Part shown: piece by piece, positions 10,301-22,505 of the stretch
How the letters are laid out: every line of letters begins with the position of its first letter
How positions within the stretch are numbered: the first letter of the stretch is position 1
From: Pontederia crassipes
Lineage: Eukaryota; Streptophyta; Magnoliopsida; Commelinales; Pontederiaceae
NCBI GenBank assembly: GCA_030549335.1
Contig: JAUKPH010000017.1
Coordinates: 14,717,501-14,781,500 of the forward strand
Length of the DNA: 64,000 nucleotides
Direction: 5' to 3'
The notes under the pieces: model-generated
What the model was told of the DNA's origin: nothing
The model's input: only the letters and a program-made list of their open reading frames with translations
The model's database searches: none
Program-made: the position numbers and the translations under genes

Positions 10301-11767
10301 AACTCCGCAACTCCTCAAGTGCACGACCTGGCAGACAAAGAAGTGAGTTAAGTTGAAATCATCTTAGCACTCAGGAGAAGATATTTCTTCTATATTATCT
10401 TTCAAAATAGGACATTTGACTGCTTCAAGGAGAAGCATAGATAGTTGTGGATATGGTGAGATCCATGCTAAGTGTAATGACTTGAGGTCTAAGGATCTGA
10501 ATAGTCCCACATGGGCAAAACACGGAGGTGATTATGTAGCTAAATGCGTTTTAAATTCGTGCGGGCCGAAAGCTCAAAGCGAACAATATCTTAATTGGGT
10601 TTGATGTGTTACAGCTTGGTTTCAGAGGTGACCTTGCGTGCTCACTTGAGCCATGTGAAAAACACGGGCCATGTGCCTCATGGATGTCTCAACAAGGACG
10701 TTGAGCCCCCTTAGGGGGAAAGATTGTAATGACATGGGGTGACCAAGATGATGTGGTCATGAGCTTATATATAGCTACACCTTTCACCTATCAACACCGA
10801 AAGCTCAAAGCTATTGATTGGGTTGGGGGTGTTACACTAAGTAGACAAAAGATTGGAGTGGCATTCCAATAAATATTCACATATTTTTAATTGCTAATGG
10901 AAGTATAACTGTACACATCGGCTGTCAAAAACAGGAACTACATTTCAGTGTCAGATGGATCTAGGCAAAATGAGTTTGATTAAATTCCAACTAAAATAGT
11001 ATATCAGTAATGAATCTGGTAGACCGACTAACGAAGATGGAGAGCAAGAGAAAGAAGATACCTACAATTGACTAGGTCGACTAGTCTACTTGGCATACAA
11101 AATTAATTTTCGGTAGTGGCACGTCAATAATTGACCGAAAGGATATTAAAAGAAAGTACGGAAATGATGAAAGTGTTCAAATGCGAATATAAGCCAGAAG
11201 CAATGAGACAGACATATTAGGATAGGAACGATTATGCATTATTCCGAAGAATGTAGAATATCGTAACATTAAGACAAAATGAATCCAGAAAAAACATAGA
11301 AAAAAAAAATCTACAAAAGAAAGGAGAATATTGATCAGAATGGTTCGGACAAAAATCGTCATGTTTATTGGCAGCAGTATTCAAAACAAAATGACAAATG
11401 CATCAAATCTAATTAAAGAAAAAAACTTAAATGGATTTATAATTAGATAGAAGAACGGCATACATTGCAAAGAAAACCCTAAATCTGATAAGAAAGAAAG
11501 AATCCATCGGTAAATTTAGATGTCAAAATTTTCCATTCTGGAGGACAGAGAACTCAAGTTTTCCTAGATCGAAAGCGCTCTCATGCATAAGAACAAATTA
11601 ACTAGAAACACAGACAAAAAAAATGCTCGTGAAGGACCAATCATGCAAACTATTCCCAGAAGGAAACAGAAGAAGAACAATTTGAGACCATGTTCGCCCG
11701 CATCACTGTCCTTTCGCTTGATGAACTTCTTCCCATCCTTGCCGAAGACGGCTTCCAGCACTCCCAT
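7342..11767 (-). CDS. Nucleotide-sugar transporter, UGNT1-like clade (7 exons, 384 aa)
   Basis: Seven exons join in frame with GT-AG introns: 11767-11689, 10327-10176, 9999-9791, 9693-9600, 9486-9320, 9209-9039 and 7624-7342 (1155 coding bases). The product is a multi-span membrane protein of the drug/metabolite transporter superfamily. A hydrophilic N-terminus (KRKDSDAGEHGRALEELR) is followed by about ten hydrophobic helices. The blocks ANKVVMGKVGFNFP, SVGFYQMAKIAVTPTIVLAE, GVAVATVTDLEFNF and SGALALGATSAISHVVLGQF lead into Lys-Thr at residues 305-306, the signature of the KT group of nucleotide-sugar transporters. The segments match what I remember of the Arabidopsis UGNT1 (UDP-GlcNAc transporter) and At5g57100 clade, acting in Golgi or ER membranes; the substrate is inferred, not shown. 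The C-terminal tail is Ser/Lys/Asp-rich and cytosolic. Intron 1 contains a TRIM element and intron 6 (7625-9038) another unidentified insert. No frameshift is seen in the spliced frame. Confidence 0.9.
8094..8118. repeat. (TA)n microsatellite in intron 6
   Basis: An uninterrupted run of alternating T and A lies within the last intron of the transporter gene. Confidence 0.8.
8288..8660. other. Unidentified GC-richer insert in intron 6 of the transporter
   Basis: A GC-richer block (GGATGCCTTGGTGGCTCAGG ...) in an AT-rich intron ends in CTCGTTTCAAAAAAACAAAAC, which resembles the A-rich tail of a SINE or LINE. A GGTTCGAA sequence near 8504 recalls a Pol III B box, but it is too far from the start for a typical SINE. 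No target duplication could be established. Confidence 0.3.
10473..10836 (+). mobile_element. TRIM (terminal-repeat retrotransposon in miniature), 364 bp, TSD CTAAG
   Basis: Two related terminal repeats lie at 10473-10613 and 10725-10836. Both begin TGTAATGAC, both end GTGTTACA, and both hold the block CGAAAGCTCAAAGC. Two bases after the first repeat is TTGGTTTCAGAGGTGACC, a degenerate initiator-Met-tRNA primer-binding site. Just before the second repeat is a purine-rich tract (AGGGGGAAAGAT). The direct duplication CTAAG flanks both sides (10468-10472 and 10837-10841). The 111-bp interior holds no coding sequence, so the element depends on proteins made elsewhere. It lies in intron 1 of the transporter gene, antisense to it. 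Orientation follows from the PBS and PPT order. Confidence 0.9.
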
Positions 11768-14099
11768 TCCGATTCAGGACTAGATAGCATCAGCTTCACC
11801 CCCAAAGTTCCGATTTTTCCCCCACTAAATAATTGCTGAGGCTCCAATTAGCCAGGAAGCGAACTCAAAATTGGATCTTGGCGAGCTTAAGAGCGAGAAA
11901 TCCCTGAAATAAGGGGGGGCCGAAGGCGTAAATGAGAGAGAAAGGGGACACTTTTATTATTATGACTTGTATTACTCTGCTTTTTGGGCGTGGGGGATGT
12001 ACATGCGTGCGTTTGAAGAAGAGAAAATAAAAATATTATTTTGAATTTTATGTTTATATTTCAAATAATTAATTAATTGTGGCAATTAAATTTATTTTCA
12101 AGTTTCTTAAATAAAACTATAGGATTATTTTGAAAAAAAATTATTATCTCTTACTAAATTTTTTGTTTCTAATTTAACTTTTATGAAGAAAAAGTTACTT
12201 GGATGTCTCTCTTAAATAAACTACATTTCTAATTTTCTGTTATTGAAATAGATTCAATTGTCGCCTTAAATTTCTCTTTCAGAGAACTTGGGGACCTTCT
12301 CGTCTACCGACAAAAAATTAATAAAAATAAATGTTTATTTTTCTACCCCTTTTATTACTTTATTGTATTATGATATGACACATAATCAAACTCGTTGCAT
12401 GATTTCTTTTAATAAGCAAATCAATTTGTCATACATGTTCCTATTTAACCATTTATTTTGAGGGGATATCCAAAATTAATTTAATCTTTTTTATTATATT
12501 GACATGTGGAGTATTAAAATATTCATATTAAAAAAAGGTCTTCCCATATACAAACACAACTAACTAGAGGACCAAGTCCACCTTACCCATTAATTTGTGG
12601 TACTAAGTTTTGGTCATGAAAGAAGAATTTTCTATAATATATTTTCAATAAAATTAAGATAGAGTGATTATTTTAAGTGGATAATATTGTACTTCACATA
12701 TGTTTTTAGCAACTTTCTGCATATATAGGTTTGTTTGCCATCACCGACACATGCAACCTACACTTTATCTGTGGTTTGATCAAGTGATTAGTGGTGATTA
12801 GATTGTAAGCATAATATGATAATTTGGACACACTAATAATGATACAAATCAGTAAAATTATGTGATATTCGAACGCTATAGTAACAATTTTACTAGTACT
12901 AAGTCTACATCATGATAATTAATAAAGAATTAATGGAGGTTCATGCAGCCTCTTATTCTAAGGTTGAATTAGTTTATTTGGCAAGAGTTAGGTTTGGTTA
13001 GGGACATGGACATTGATGGCGCTTTGACTCTTATTATTAAGGATTTTGTTCTATGTGATGAATACTTAATTCTTCATGAGGTGATTTTAAGGGCTATTTG
13101 TTTTTTTACTTGACTCGTAGTGATGAATCAAACTTGACCAAAGTTAACGTCATCTAAACGTTGTCTAATGATAAACCAAAGTTTGTTTCTTCATAAAATG
13201 TCACATATATTGAATACCTACCATTGTTTATGTTTATATCTTTTATATTTTAATACTCAGGGGTGGGCAATCTTGTTGAAAAGCCTTAGGAGTAAATGCA
13301 CACATTGAAACACTTGGTCAAAATAAGAGTAAATGCACTTCAATAGCACCCTTCTTTGTTATATTGAATGAGACAAATTATTGGGCAAATAATTTAACAT
13401 TGAACAAGAGTCTCATGACATGAGATAAATCAATTAATAAATTTTTATTTAAGAGATAAATTCATCATAAAAAAATATTTCTCATCGTTTCATCAAATTG
13501 GTGGAATGACCCATTGAATTAAACTCAATTATTAGGCCTTGAACTTTCCTTCGTATTAATTAGGACGTTGGACTTTCATGTTAACTTATTTCTTTTTATA
13601 TTAGACTTTGGACTTTTTGTAATTGGGAAAAAATATATACTATATATTGAACTCTATCATTTATTTATTATAAAAAGAGTAAAAATAGAGTGCATCCAGA
13701 ATTTATACAATGAATCATGAATGTAGACATAAAAGGTGAGGTTTCCACTTGTGTCTAAGTTCACATAGCTCCATGTGCACAAAGTCTACTTATTATACCT
13801 CTTACAGAAATTAAATTACATATTTGAAAAAGACTTTTGCACCTAATATAAAATAAATAAAGAATATAGTAGAGAAGAGAAAAGCCATACCATTATGCTA
13901 GTAAGGAGATTTACGATTGGCTATTGATTTATTTCATCGTTCTAACAATTGCACTCTTCATGCATGCCATAATTCCGACGAGGATGGTCTCTGCATGCAT
14001 CACTCATGATCATATTACTCCTTAGACTAGCATCACCCACTTAACTAATGTGATCATAATATCTGGCTCTTCAACTTCCCGTTTGGTGCTAATTGGATA
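11768..14099. other. 5' leader/promoter of the transporter, then AT-rich intergenic DNA
   Basis: The first ~200 bases upstream of the transporter ATG would hold its 5' UTR and promoter. I see no convincing TATA box. Beyond about 12000 the sequence is AT-rich with no recognised gene. About 13500-13630 resembles the 'ccttgaactttcc ... ggactttttgtaatt' language of common foldback repeats, but arms were not found. Confidence 0.4.
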
Positions 14100-14192
14100 T
14101 GTTGTCCTTAAGATCTTTGTTTATGAATCTTCGACTTTTACTTAATTATTTATTAGCGTTATAAAATAAGTACGTTTCTTCAAAGAATCAAA

Positions 14193-14396
14193 TCAATATA
14201 CTTTATGAGTGTTCTCGCTTAAATAACTTGTGAGATAATCAATCAACATATCTTCCATAAATATATATGCTATAATCATTTTTTTCCTTTTTATTGTATC
14301 ATGTATATAGTGATATTCTATCTTAATGTGTATTTCTTCAAATTCTATTGCTCCAATATCTATCAAATTTGTTGCTACATAATTATCACAGTGCAT
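14193..14396 (-). pseudogene. Copia RNase H relic
   Basis: The minus-strand frame HCDNYVATNLIDIGAIEF ... IEYHYIHDTIKRKKMI ... DMLIDYLTSYLSENTHKVY lines up with the end of Ty1/Copia polyproteins, whose RNase H usually reads roughly CDNQSAI ... ARTKHIEV..HFIRE ... D.LADIFTK.L. Many key residues have changed (for example the ADIFTK block), and no neighbouring RT or LTR was found. This is an old fragment. Confidence 0.7.
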
Positions 14397-16170
14397 TGAG
14401 AATTGTCTCGATGGTAGTTCAAGAATATCAACATAGTGAAAATAAAAAGGTGTATTAGCATGTCATGGGAAAGAATCCTGAGTGAAAATTATCATGATTA
14501 AGTCAACACACTTAATCTCTTGGCCTCCTCTGCTGAAGGGCAAGGTAACATGGATGAGAAAAAATAGTTGTCACACGAGATCAATTTTGATAGGGCATTT
14601 ATTAAGGCAAAGTTATGCTCCAAAAAATTAATATATTTCCATCTTGTTCTAGTTAAGTAATGGATTCTAGTTCATAAGTTTCAAGTTCCCCTTTAAACGC
14701 ATAAAACTTATAAACCAACTAAAACTCTTTCAATTTTGTTAAAGATACTTTTAGTTAATCCCCATGACATATGGCGAGGTTAAAAGACCCTGTGCCACTA
14801 AAATTCCTTCAAAGCATGTCCCATGATGTGGATAATTTTGAATTGATTTCAACAACTTTGGCATTACACTAGTCACGACTTCTAATAAGATCTCATAACT
14901 TTGTGATTTTTGACATTGTGTACCATGCTAGTGTCATTATCGTGTTTCTAAGCTCATGAACTTTCTTGTAATATGATTCGTGATTTTTTTAAAAGTATTT
15001 ATTGAACTTTTTGACCATGTCATGATATGTCAAGATGATTTTTTATGTCTTCAAGTTATAATTTGATGACTTTTTGCCAGGGTTATGGCATATTTATAAT
15101 GGCTTGTGACTTTGCAGTTTATCATGACATATAATTTGCCATGGTTGTTATTAGAAAGTAATGACCAATAAAATTATTGATAAGAATTTTGAGTCTTATT
15201 TGAGGGTCATTACCAACAAGTAATGACTTGTGAATTTACAAGCATCTCATAAATTTAATCTCCTTTCATCAAGGAATTTCTTAAAGTCATTTTCTAATCT
15301 ATCTTGAATTATTTGCTTGCAAAATAGCACACACATAGGTACTACTCAAAGAAATAAAAATAAATGAACAATAAAAATGATGCATATCATGATAAAATCA
15401 ATCCAAATAAGCTTAAATGTAATCATAATTATGTTTCAATATGCATGCATGTTAAGCTTGGACTTAGGCCTAATATTTCATCTAACTAGGGCCTTAGAGT
15501 ACTCTGTCTAAATCATGTGTGTCCTCCACATTGTATGTTGAGCATGAATTCATTCTAGCCCACTGGAAATCTTAATAGGTTTTAACTTAATTAAATAGTT
15601 CTCTCTCTTGTAATTGAAGTCGCATAATGATAGAAAAGAGTGTTTTTCTATTTTTTAATAGTACCCATAGAGACCTTTTGAAAGAAAAAAGAAAACAACT
15701 TTTTTTATTTTGAATTGGTGAGCAACCATATTGATATCAATATAGAAGAAAAGATATTATTCTTTGACCATAAGGACTTCATAAGGAGAGAAGAAGAGGA
15801 GAGGGTCTTGGACAAAGAAGATAAACTTTCTTCTTGAAGAGCAAATTATGAAGAATATAGTTAAATTACAAGATTTTTTATAGAATAATTAATTATCACA
15901 CTACATTAATCATTTATATTCTTGTGGAACTCGAAAGACATACCACTCTATCATTGAATTAGTAATATTACCACCCTATCATTTGTTGTTTTATAAATTT
16001 TCCCTTCTCACTGAATTATTTAATTTAGTTTTTTTGTCTATTATTATTTTCATGCACTATGCTTGATTTGAATTATTTAATTCACACATAGGAACCCATC
16101 AAAATTCTCAACAAATGGTTTAGAGTAAGGTTATTTGCAATTTCATATTTTGAGAATAAATGAAGAAAAT
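14397..16170. other. AT-rich intergenic DNA, probably decayed transposon
   Basis: No coding frame, terminal repeat or RNA gene recognised. The segment lies between two Copia relics of opposite orientation and is probably old transposon material. Confidence 0.35.
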
Positions 16171-16174
16171 TATT

Positions 16175-17400
16175 TCAATGAGATGATCAAATTGGCACCA
16201 AATAATTATTCAATTTGCAAAAGATGCATTCAAGTTTATTATGTGATTTATTGATGTCAATATTTTTTGTGATGTTTCTCAAGAAATAGATGCACAAATT
16301 TTGTGAATAAAATTACATAATAAATCCTTACAAAAAATAAAAAAATAGGGTACTTAAAATTTTTTGGAATTAAAATATTATTGTCAAACACTCGAGTGAA
16401 TTCTGAATTAGAAGTAGCAAAAATAATGCTCGATAGTAACGAGATGCAAGAATTAATGTTCCTAAATTCTTTGTCAGAACATTAGTAATAACACTAAAAA
16501 TTCTACTCTTATATCACTCTCTATATAAAAAAATTTATTTATCGAATGAAGAAAGAAAGAAAAAAGAGCTTGAGAACAAATATTATAGACAATTGTCATA
16601 GTAAACAAAAACAAGGACAAAAACACATAGGTCCAAAACTTCATATTGATAATATATCACAATACTATAAAAAAATATGCACTATCATTGTGGCTAAAAT
16701 AGAACATATCAAACAAAATTGTAAAGAATGAAAGAAGCACTATAGAAATGATGCAAACAATCAAAGCATTACTAGTGACATCAAATGATTATCTTATATT
16801 ATTTTCATATGAAAATGAAAAATATAATGTTTCAAACTTATTGAATGGATTGTCAATTTAGGTGCTTTGCATCATGCAACTTTATTAAAGGAATCCTTTC
16901 GTATGTATAGAACTAATGATTTTGGAACATTGAAAATGGAGAATAATATTTTTTGCAGGATTGAAGGATTTATGCATATGGGTAGATGTTGATTATGGAT
17001 TAGTTCTTATGAATGTGAAAAAATATCAAATTTGTGTTTCAATTTGATTTCTTCTTGACTTTTGGGTCAAGAAGCCTACTATAATTAAATGGATGATATA
17101 AAGTAAAAATTAATGAAGGAATCTATAATTGTTGCCACGTGTTGTCTTTCATAAAATTCAAATAATTGGATTGGAATGTTGATAAATACAATAAGGAAAG
17201 AAGATTCATCATATTTGTGGCACAAAATATTAGAACACACAAGTAAAAAATTGCAAGTTTTGACAAGAAATTATCATATTATTCTTATTACAAATTTGAA
17301 TATTTGTGATGATTGTATATGTGATAAGCAATGCATATTTAATTTTAGTAAGAAATAAAATAAATTAGAATTGATGCAGATGCATGTGGTTTCAAAATTT
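16175..17400 (+). pseudogene. Decayed Copia gag - zinc knuckle - protease - GAG_pre-integrase region
   Basis: Pieces in different plus-strand frames follow Copia order. Near 16195-16250, NNYSICKRCIQVYYVIY recalls the gag start (NYSIWK.RMEDLLY). Near 16650-16730, KKICTIIVAKIEHIKQNCKE recalls a CCHC knuckle with cysteines lost. Protease-to-integrase spacer remnants lie near 16900-17090. Near 17200-17340, SYLWHKILEHTSKKLQVLTR and CDDCICDKQCIFNF recall the GAG_pre-integrase block LWH.RLGH.S.KGL..L and C..C..GKQ. Several frameshifts and stops separate them. The downstream integrase core and RT are absent. Confidence 0.75.
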
Positions 17401-19649
17401 TCAAGATAAGAGTTTACATAAACTTGTTTTGTATATATAGGTAAACAATATAAAATATACTGAATATTAATGTAGCATATCAAGTTGTAATAATAATTAG
17501 TTTCATGCATAATTTTTAAATTCTAAGGAATTTACACTTACAACTTTAGAATATAAATATAAAAGAAAATCATTATCCATCATTCCTTAAGTTATCTTAA
17601 GATAAGTCTATAAATACAAATAAATTTTAAAATATTTTATTTATTACAAAATTTTAAATAATCATCCAACTTCCATTTTATTTCCCTTTCTATCTAGCCT
17701 AAAACTATACAAATAAATACGCTAGCAAACTCAAAGAGTTTATAAATGTGTCTACAAGAGTTTACCAATTCTATTGAGTTTACATATTTTTTTATTTTGA
17801 ACTAGTTCACTTGGTTTCATGTCTTAAATTCATACAATCGTATGAGAGTTGAGTTTGAAAACACTGTGTGGTTCCATAGATGTTACTTTTTTATATGACA
17901 ATAGATATTTTGTTATTTTTATTAATAATGTTTCACTGAAATTATGAAAATATGGGTGAGCATGAAATAAAAATTGTAACTAAAAAAAAACTAAGGAGAA
18001 AAAGAAATGCTGAAATGTATAACTAGTCTAAACATAATAGAGATTGATAAGAAGTGAGAATGTTTGTAAACAATGGGATGAAATATAAATAGCAAATTGT
18101 CAGGTAAATAAAATTAGGTGCAAATATAAAAAGAGTCTAATATACATATGAATGGAAGTAAATTGTTGAAAAATAAACTAACCTAAATAAAAGTAAGTAT
18201 GCAACAAATTTATTATAAAAAGTAAACGGATATTAAATAATATTGATAATACAATTGGCTCAGATAAAGTAAAATGTCTAAAACCAAAATTAATCTCTCT
18301 AACAACAATTATGGATGAGAATTTGAGAGTTGTAAAGTATAACAAAAAAAATTAAAAGGTATAATTAGAACCAACACTTCTGATCAATTTTCTTATAAGT
18401 ATCAACTCTATTCAATTTTAGACACAAAAGTGTTAAGTGGAGGTATGAGAAAATAATGAATTACTCCTACTTGAACAATCAAGTATCCCTACTTGGAACA
18501 TTTTCAAATATATATATTTTTTTAAATTTATACTTTCAAATTATACAACTTTAGATGCAAGTATAGGAGTTTCATTCTAGTATATTGAGGGTTGAGGGTC
18601 GAATGAAGAGAGATTGTTTTGATTATTAGACCTAATAAACGTAAATGGGCAAAACACAAATTACACAATTTGTAGCAAAAATGAGTTTAAAATTTCAAAA
18701 ATCAAAGGTAAATATTTTTTTAGATTTCTCTCTTGATCTAGGAATTACAAAATAGAAAAAAATAACTAATACAAAAATGAAGATAATTCAATAAAGAAGA
18801 ATATTAAGTTCATGGAATGCGACAAAACTAAAAAATAAGAATATGAGTAAACTCATTGCCATGGAGTAAAACCTTCCAAATATTTCTCACTCTTGTGACT
18901 CGACTCAGGACTTGAGATTCAAATAAAGAAAAACTAAATGTAGATAAGATTAGTCTGGTAACTCTTCTTCATTCAAATCATATCTGCTCTCGTATTTAGG
19001 ACTTGAGATTTAAATTAAAATCAGTGAGGAATTCAAAGTTTTTCTAAGAATGTTGCTCTGCTCATAAAAATAAAAATCATTTTAACACCAACTTTCCCTG
19101 CCTAAGTCTTAGAAGACACAATCACTTCCTCTACGGCTAACCTCTTAGGAAACTATCATAGAAAAAAGAAAAAGCAACCATGCGAAAAAACAACATCTCA
19201 ATAAATAATGGCAAATCAAATAATAAAACACCTCTCATTGAAATTCAGTCAACATGAACATAAGATAATTTAATATATGTATATGCTGATAACATTAAAA
19301 TTCAAAATAGAAGTGACAACAACACAATTCCACTAGTTCTTAGACCAAATGGACCGGTATAGTTGCCAGAATAAGATGAAGAATATAAGCAAAAATGTAA
19401 CTTTATTCATCCTTTTAGAATAAAAGAACTAACTAGAAAAAAATATAAAACTAAAAATAGATAAAATTCAGAAATACAGGAGATTCATTTCCCTTCTCTA
19501 TTTGACAAGAAGAACATGATAGCTTTTCTTTGAATGATGAGCACCCTTTGCAAAAAAAAAGATGAATATCATATTTTATATTTAGGGTTCTGTTGATAAT
19601 GCTTTGAATATGAATCTAATTGTAATCATATATGATCCTCCATCTTAGT
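17401..19649. other. AT-rich intergenic DNA, nothing recognised
   Basis: Strongly A/T-biased, with no open frame of note, no terminal repeat and no RNA gene. Confidence 0.4.
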
Positions 19650-20065
19650 CAGGCGCTTCAGCAAATTCCTCCAACGAGATCCCGCTGCCAAGTTAACGAG
19701 CTTGTGGGGGGTAAGGGGGGATCCCCCTTGGCGAAAACTTTTTAGGAGTATTCTGTAAGTGATTTAGAATTGATTTATTTCATTATCATGAGATATGTGT
19801 TCTATTTTGAGGGGATTAATTTAAAGTCCCGGTCGGTCTGTAATTCCTATCGTCTGTAAAAGAAAGTGTCTATATAAACTCCATGACGACTGAGTTATTT
19901 CGTATCCTTATAATTATCATAATTCCATAACAAAGAGTCATCGTCCGAGGACATAATCCGATTTAGGGTGAACTTCGTAAATCTCTGTGTTCATACGTAT
20001 TCGTGTGATTTCTCTCCCTCTTTTCGTAATAGTTTCTTTTTCTTTTCTCCATTTAACCCTTGACA
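19650..20065 (+). mobile_element. LTR-type relic (same family as 2361-2650)
   Basis: It carries TATATAAACTCC, CATAACAAAGAGTCATCG and CTCTCCCTCTTTTCGTAAT in the same order as the minus strand of 2361-2650, plus a G-rich stretch with an imperfect hairpin around 19710-19735 (GGGGGGATCCCCC). The chromovirus at 20071 is inserted at its right edge. A solo or truncated LTR, probably Copia; exact left end uncertain. Confidence 0.5.
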
Positions 20066-20620
20066 TATTTTGTAACGCCCCCAAATCGACCCCCGCCACG
20101 TGGCGAAGACCAATCTGGAGACGCTACGGCATGCTATGACTTTGACCATCATATTGACCATAACTCAGTCAAGAACCGAGACACGTCAGCGGAAGAAAAG
20201 AAAAGAAGATAAATTATAACTTTAATTGCGGAAGTCTAAAAGAAATAAAATAAGTTCTACATCATAAATCTAAAATGCGGAAGGTAAATGAAAACTAAAT
20301 AACACTCTAAAAGCCCTATGGTTCATGTGTTGTCCTATCGCCAGAGCCTCATCACCACACGCCTACTCCACCACGTTACTGACATGGTCCTGTGGAAATC
20401 AGACACAGGGGAGGAGGTCCTCCCGTAAGCTTTACAGCCTAGTGGGGAACCACATGATATACAATGCATAACATGAATATAATAATCAGCGATAATTAAT
20501 CAGGCTTAACTTGAACATGAAAGATAACATATAGTATCATGGATCATAATAAGGATAAGATCAGCGATATCATGAATCATGAGGATCAATAGTACATAGT
20601 AAACTTGGAATCATGACATA

Positions 20621-20688
20621 CTTGACTTGACTTGAACTTGAACTTGAACTTGAACTTGAACTTGAACTTGAACTTGAACTTGAACATG
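20621..20688. repeat. (CTTGAA)n hexamer array in the LTR
   Basis: About ten near-perfect tandem copies of CTTGAA, with CTTGA and CATGAA variants at the edges. The corresponding part of the related LTR at 46613-48283 has no such expansion (about 46890-46930). Confidence 0.9.
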
Positions 20689-21053
20689 AACATGCTTGTC
20701 GATCTTGGTTATTAATTAACAATCAGGGTGACTTTGAGGTGCCTTTAATTCTTGGGGTATGCCCAGCAAACGATACGGCCTTGTGCGGGTCAATGGGTGA
20801 TCAAACCATGACCAAGGGAGCGACCCTTAACTTGATGCACTTGGCTTGGACTGGCAACCCATCATTAATCTTTCATCTGAACTTATTAATCACTTTTATT
20901 ATCTTTTCATTCTTTGTATCATGTGATGAAGGAGATATGATCGGTATGAGGTAAATCAAGACAAAGAGTTCATGTTGGAATCATAAGGAAATTAATAATA
21001 TTCATGTCAAAATAAAGAAAGACTAATGGGTGAATTTTGTTGGATTTTACGCC

Positions 21054-21680
21054 TAAAGAATCTCCTCCACCTTACGGCCGTAAAACCCTAATCCTTTGGA
21101 TTTTACGCCCAAGAATTTCTTTCACCTTACGGCCAAAAAAATAACCCTATTACGTTACGGCCGTAAAAACCCTATTTTCTATTCTACTTCGGCCGTAATA
21201 ATTCAACTCTTATTTCGTTACGGCCATCATCTGTTACGCCCATCCGTTACGGCCTATCCCGTTACGGCCGTAAAACTCTATTCTTCGTTTCTCTCTCTCT
21301 CCCAACTTCTCGGATTTTTACGACCGTAAAACTCATCTGTTACGGTCGACATCTATTACGGCCGACGTCTTTTACGGCCGACATCTCCCCTCTCTCTATC
21401 TTTTTCTATTTTATTACGGCCGAAATTCTATTCTCTCTATTCTTTTACGGCCGAAACTCTATTCTCTCTGTTCCTTTTACGGCCGAAACTCTATTCTCTC
21501 TATTCCTTTACGGCCGAAATTCTATTCTCTCTATTCCTTTACGGCCGAAACTCTATTCTCTCTATTCTTTTACGGCCGAAATTCTATTCTCTCTATTCCT
21601 TTACGGCCGAAATTCTCTACCTCTCTATCCCTTTTCTCGACCGTAAGAAAATTACGGCCAAACAATTTTTACGGCCGTAA
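21054..21680. repeat. Cluster of self-complementary TTACGGCCGTAA-type words; includes a 31-bp minisatellite
   Basis: The core ACGGCCGT and half-forms TTACGGCCG recur many times. From 21414 to about 21630 they form seven tandem units of about 31 bp, each TTACGGCCGAAAYTC plus a CT-rich spacer. The CpG-rich words contrast with the AT-rich rest of the LTR. The same array edge is where the 5' LTR is cut off (about 24754). Confidence 0.9.
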
Positions 21681-22322
21681 TACTTCTACTTTTAAAAATT
21701 AAATTGCGTTATAAGACCGAAAATGAAATCCCCTCTAAATCTTACACCTTAGCAATCAATAATACAGAAATATAACAAACAGAAAATAACTATGCATGCA
21801 ACAATCAACCAATCAAAGAATTCAAGAAGTCAAACAATTAAAAACAATAACTTGAATCATATTCATATTCTTTTCATAATGATTCGGGCATGAATTGAGA
21901 TAATTCAGAGGCCATGCAAGGTGATTTCGATTCACCCACCTTTGTTCGCGATTGATTCGTTCCTCGGTTCGTCGAAAAATTGATCAATGGCTCCCTCCCC
22001 TGACTCTCCCTTGTTTTTCCCTCTGTTCTTCGCCTCTGGACGTTTGCAAAGTGGCCGCACGAAATCAAGACCAACAAAAGGCTTTCGTGGGGGTTAGGAG
22101 GGTGAGGTGTTCTTATATAAGGTTTTGTTTAAATCTAATCTTCCTTTCCTAATTAATTATGAAGAGATCAGATTTGATTCCCTTTCTTTCCTAACTTTGA
22201 TTATGATATGATTTGTTTACTGCGTGTTTAAATTCTGATTTATTTTCTTTTTTTTTATCTTTTTGTTGGTTGTTACATTCTTACCCCCTTAAAAGAAAAT
22301 TCGTCCTCGAATTTTGCACTAA

Positions 22323-22505
22323 GTAGAGGGCTTACCGAAAAGATGAGGGAATTCTTGGCGCATTTCCGATTCGAGCTCCCATGTCGCGTCATCGCCTTTA
22401 TGGAAATGTCAAGCTACTCTGACCATGGTTACGTCGTTGTTCTTCAGGCGTTGCACCTTGCGCTCCACTATGTGCGTCGGATACTCAGCGAAGGTCAGGT
22501 CTATG
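22323..22505 (-). pseudogene. Integrase C-terminal chromodomain-like relic
   Basis: On the minus strand, DLTFAEYPTHIVERKVQRLK is followed by NNDVTMVRVA, an in-frame TGA, then HFHKGDDATWELESEMRQEF and PHLFG. This matches the usual chromovirus ending (P..IL.R..R.LRN...P.VKV.W..H....ATWE.E..M...YP.LF). The TGA replaces the conserved Trp (TGG to TGA). The frame ends 40-50 bases before the polypurine tract and LTR, as expected. Confidence 0.8.

Larger units (their letters stand above)
20071..22277 (-). repeat. Full-length 3' LTR of the chromovirus (2207 bp)
   Basis: Bounded by TG...CA ends in the TGTAACA/TGTTACA context. In sense orientation the first ~600 bases hold no repeats, then follow a cluster of TTACGGCCG words, a hexamer array, and a GC-poor 3' part. 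The segment 20340-20470 and the last ~400 bases are homologous to the LTR at 46613-48283. Confidence 0.9.

Noticed and set aside
12955..13130. Short segment with possible retroelement wording
   Set aside because: Stops in all frames and no family could be named.
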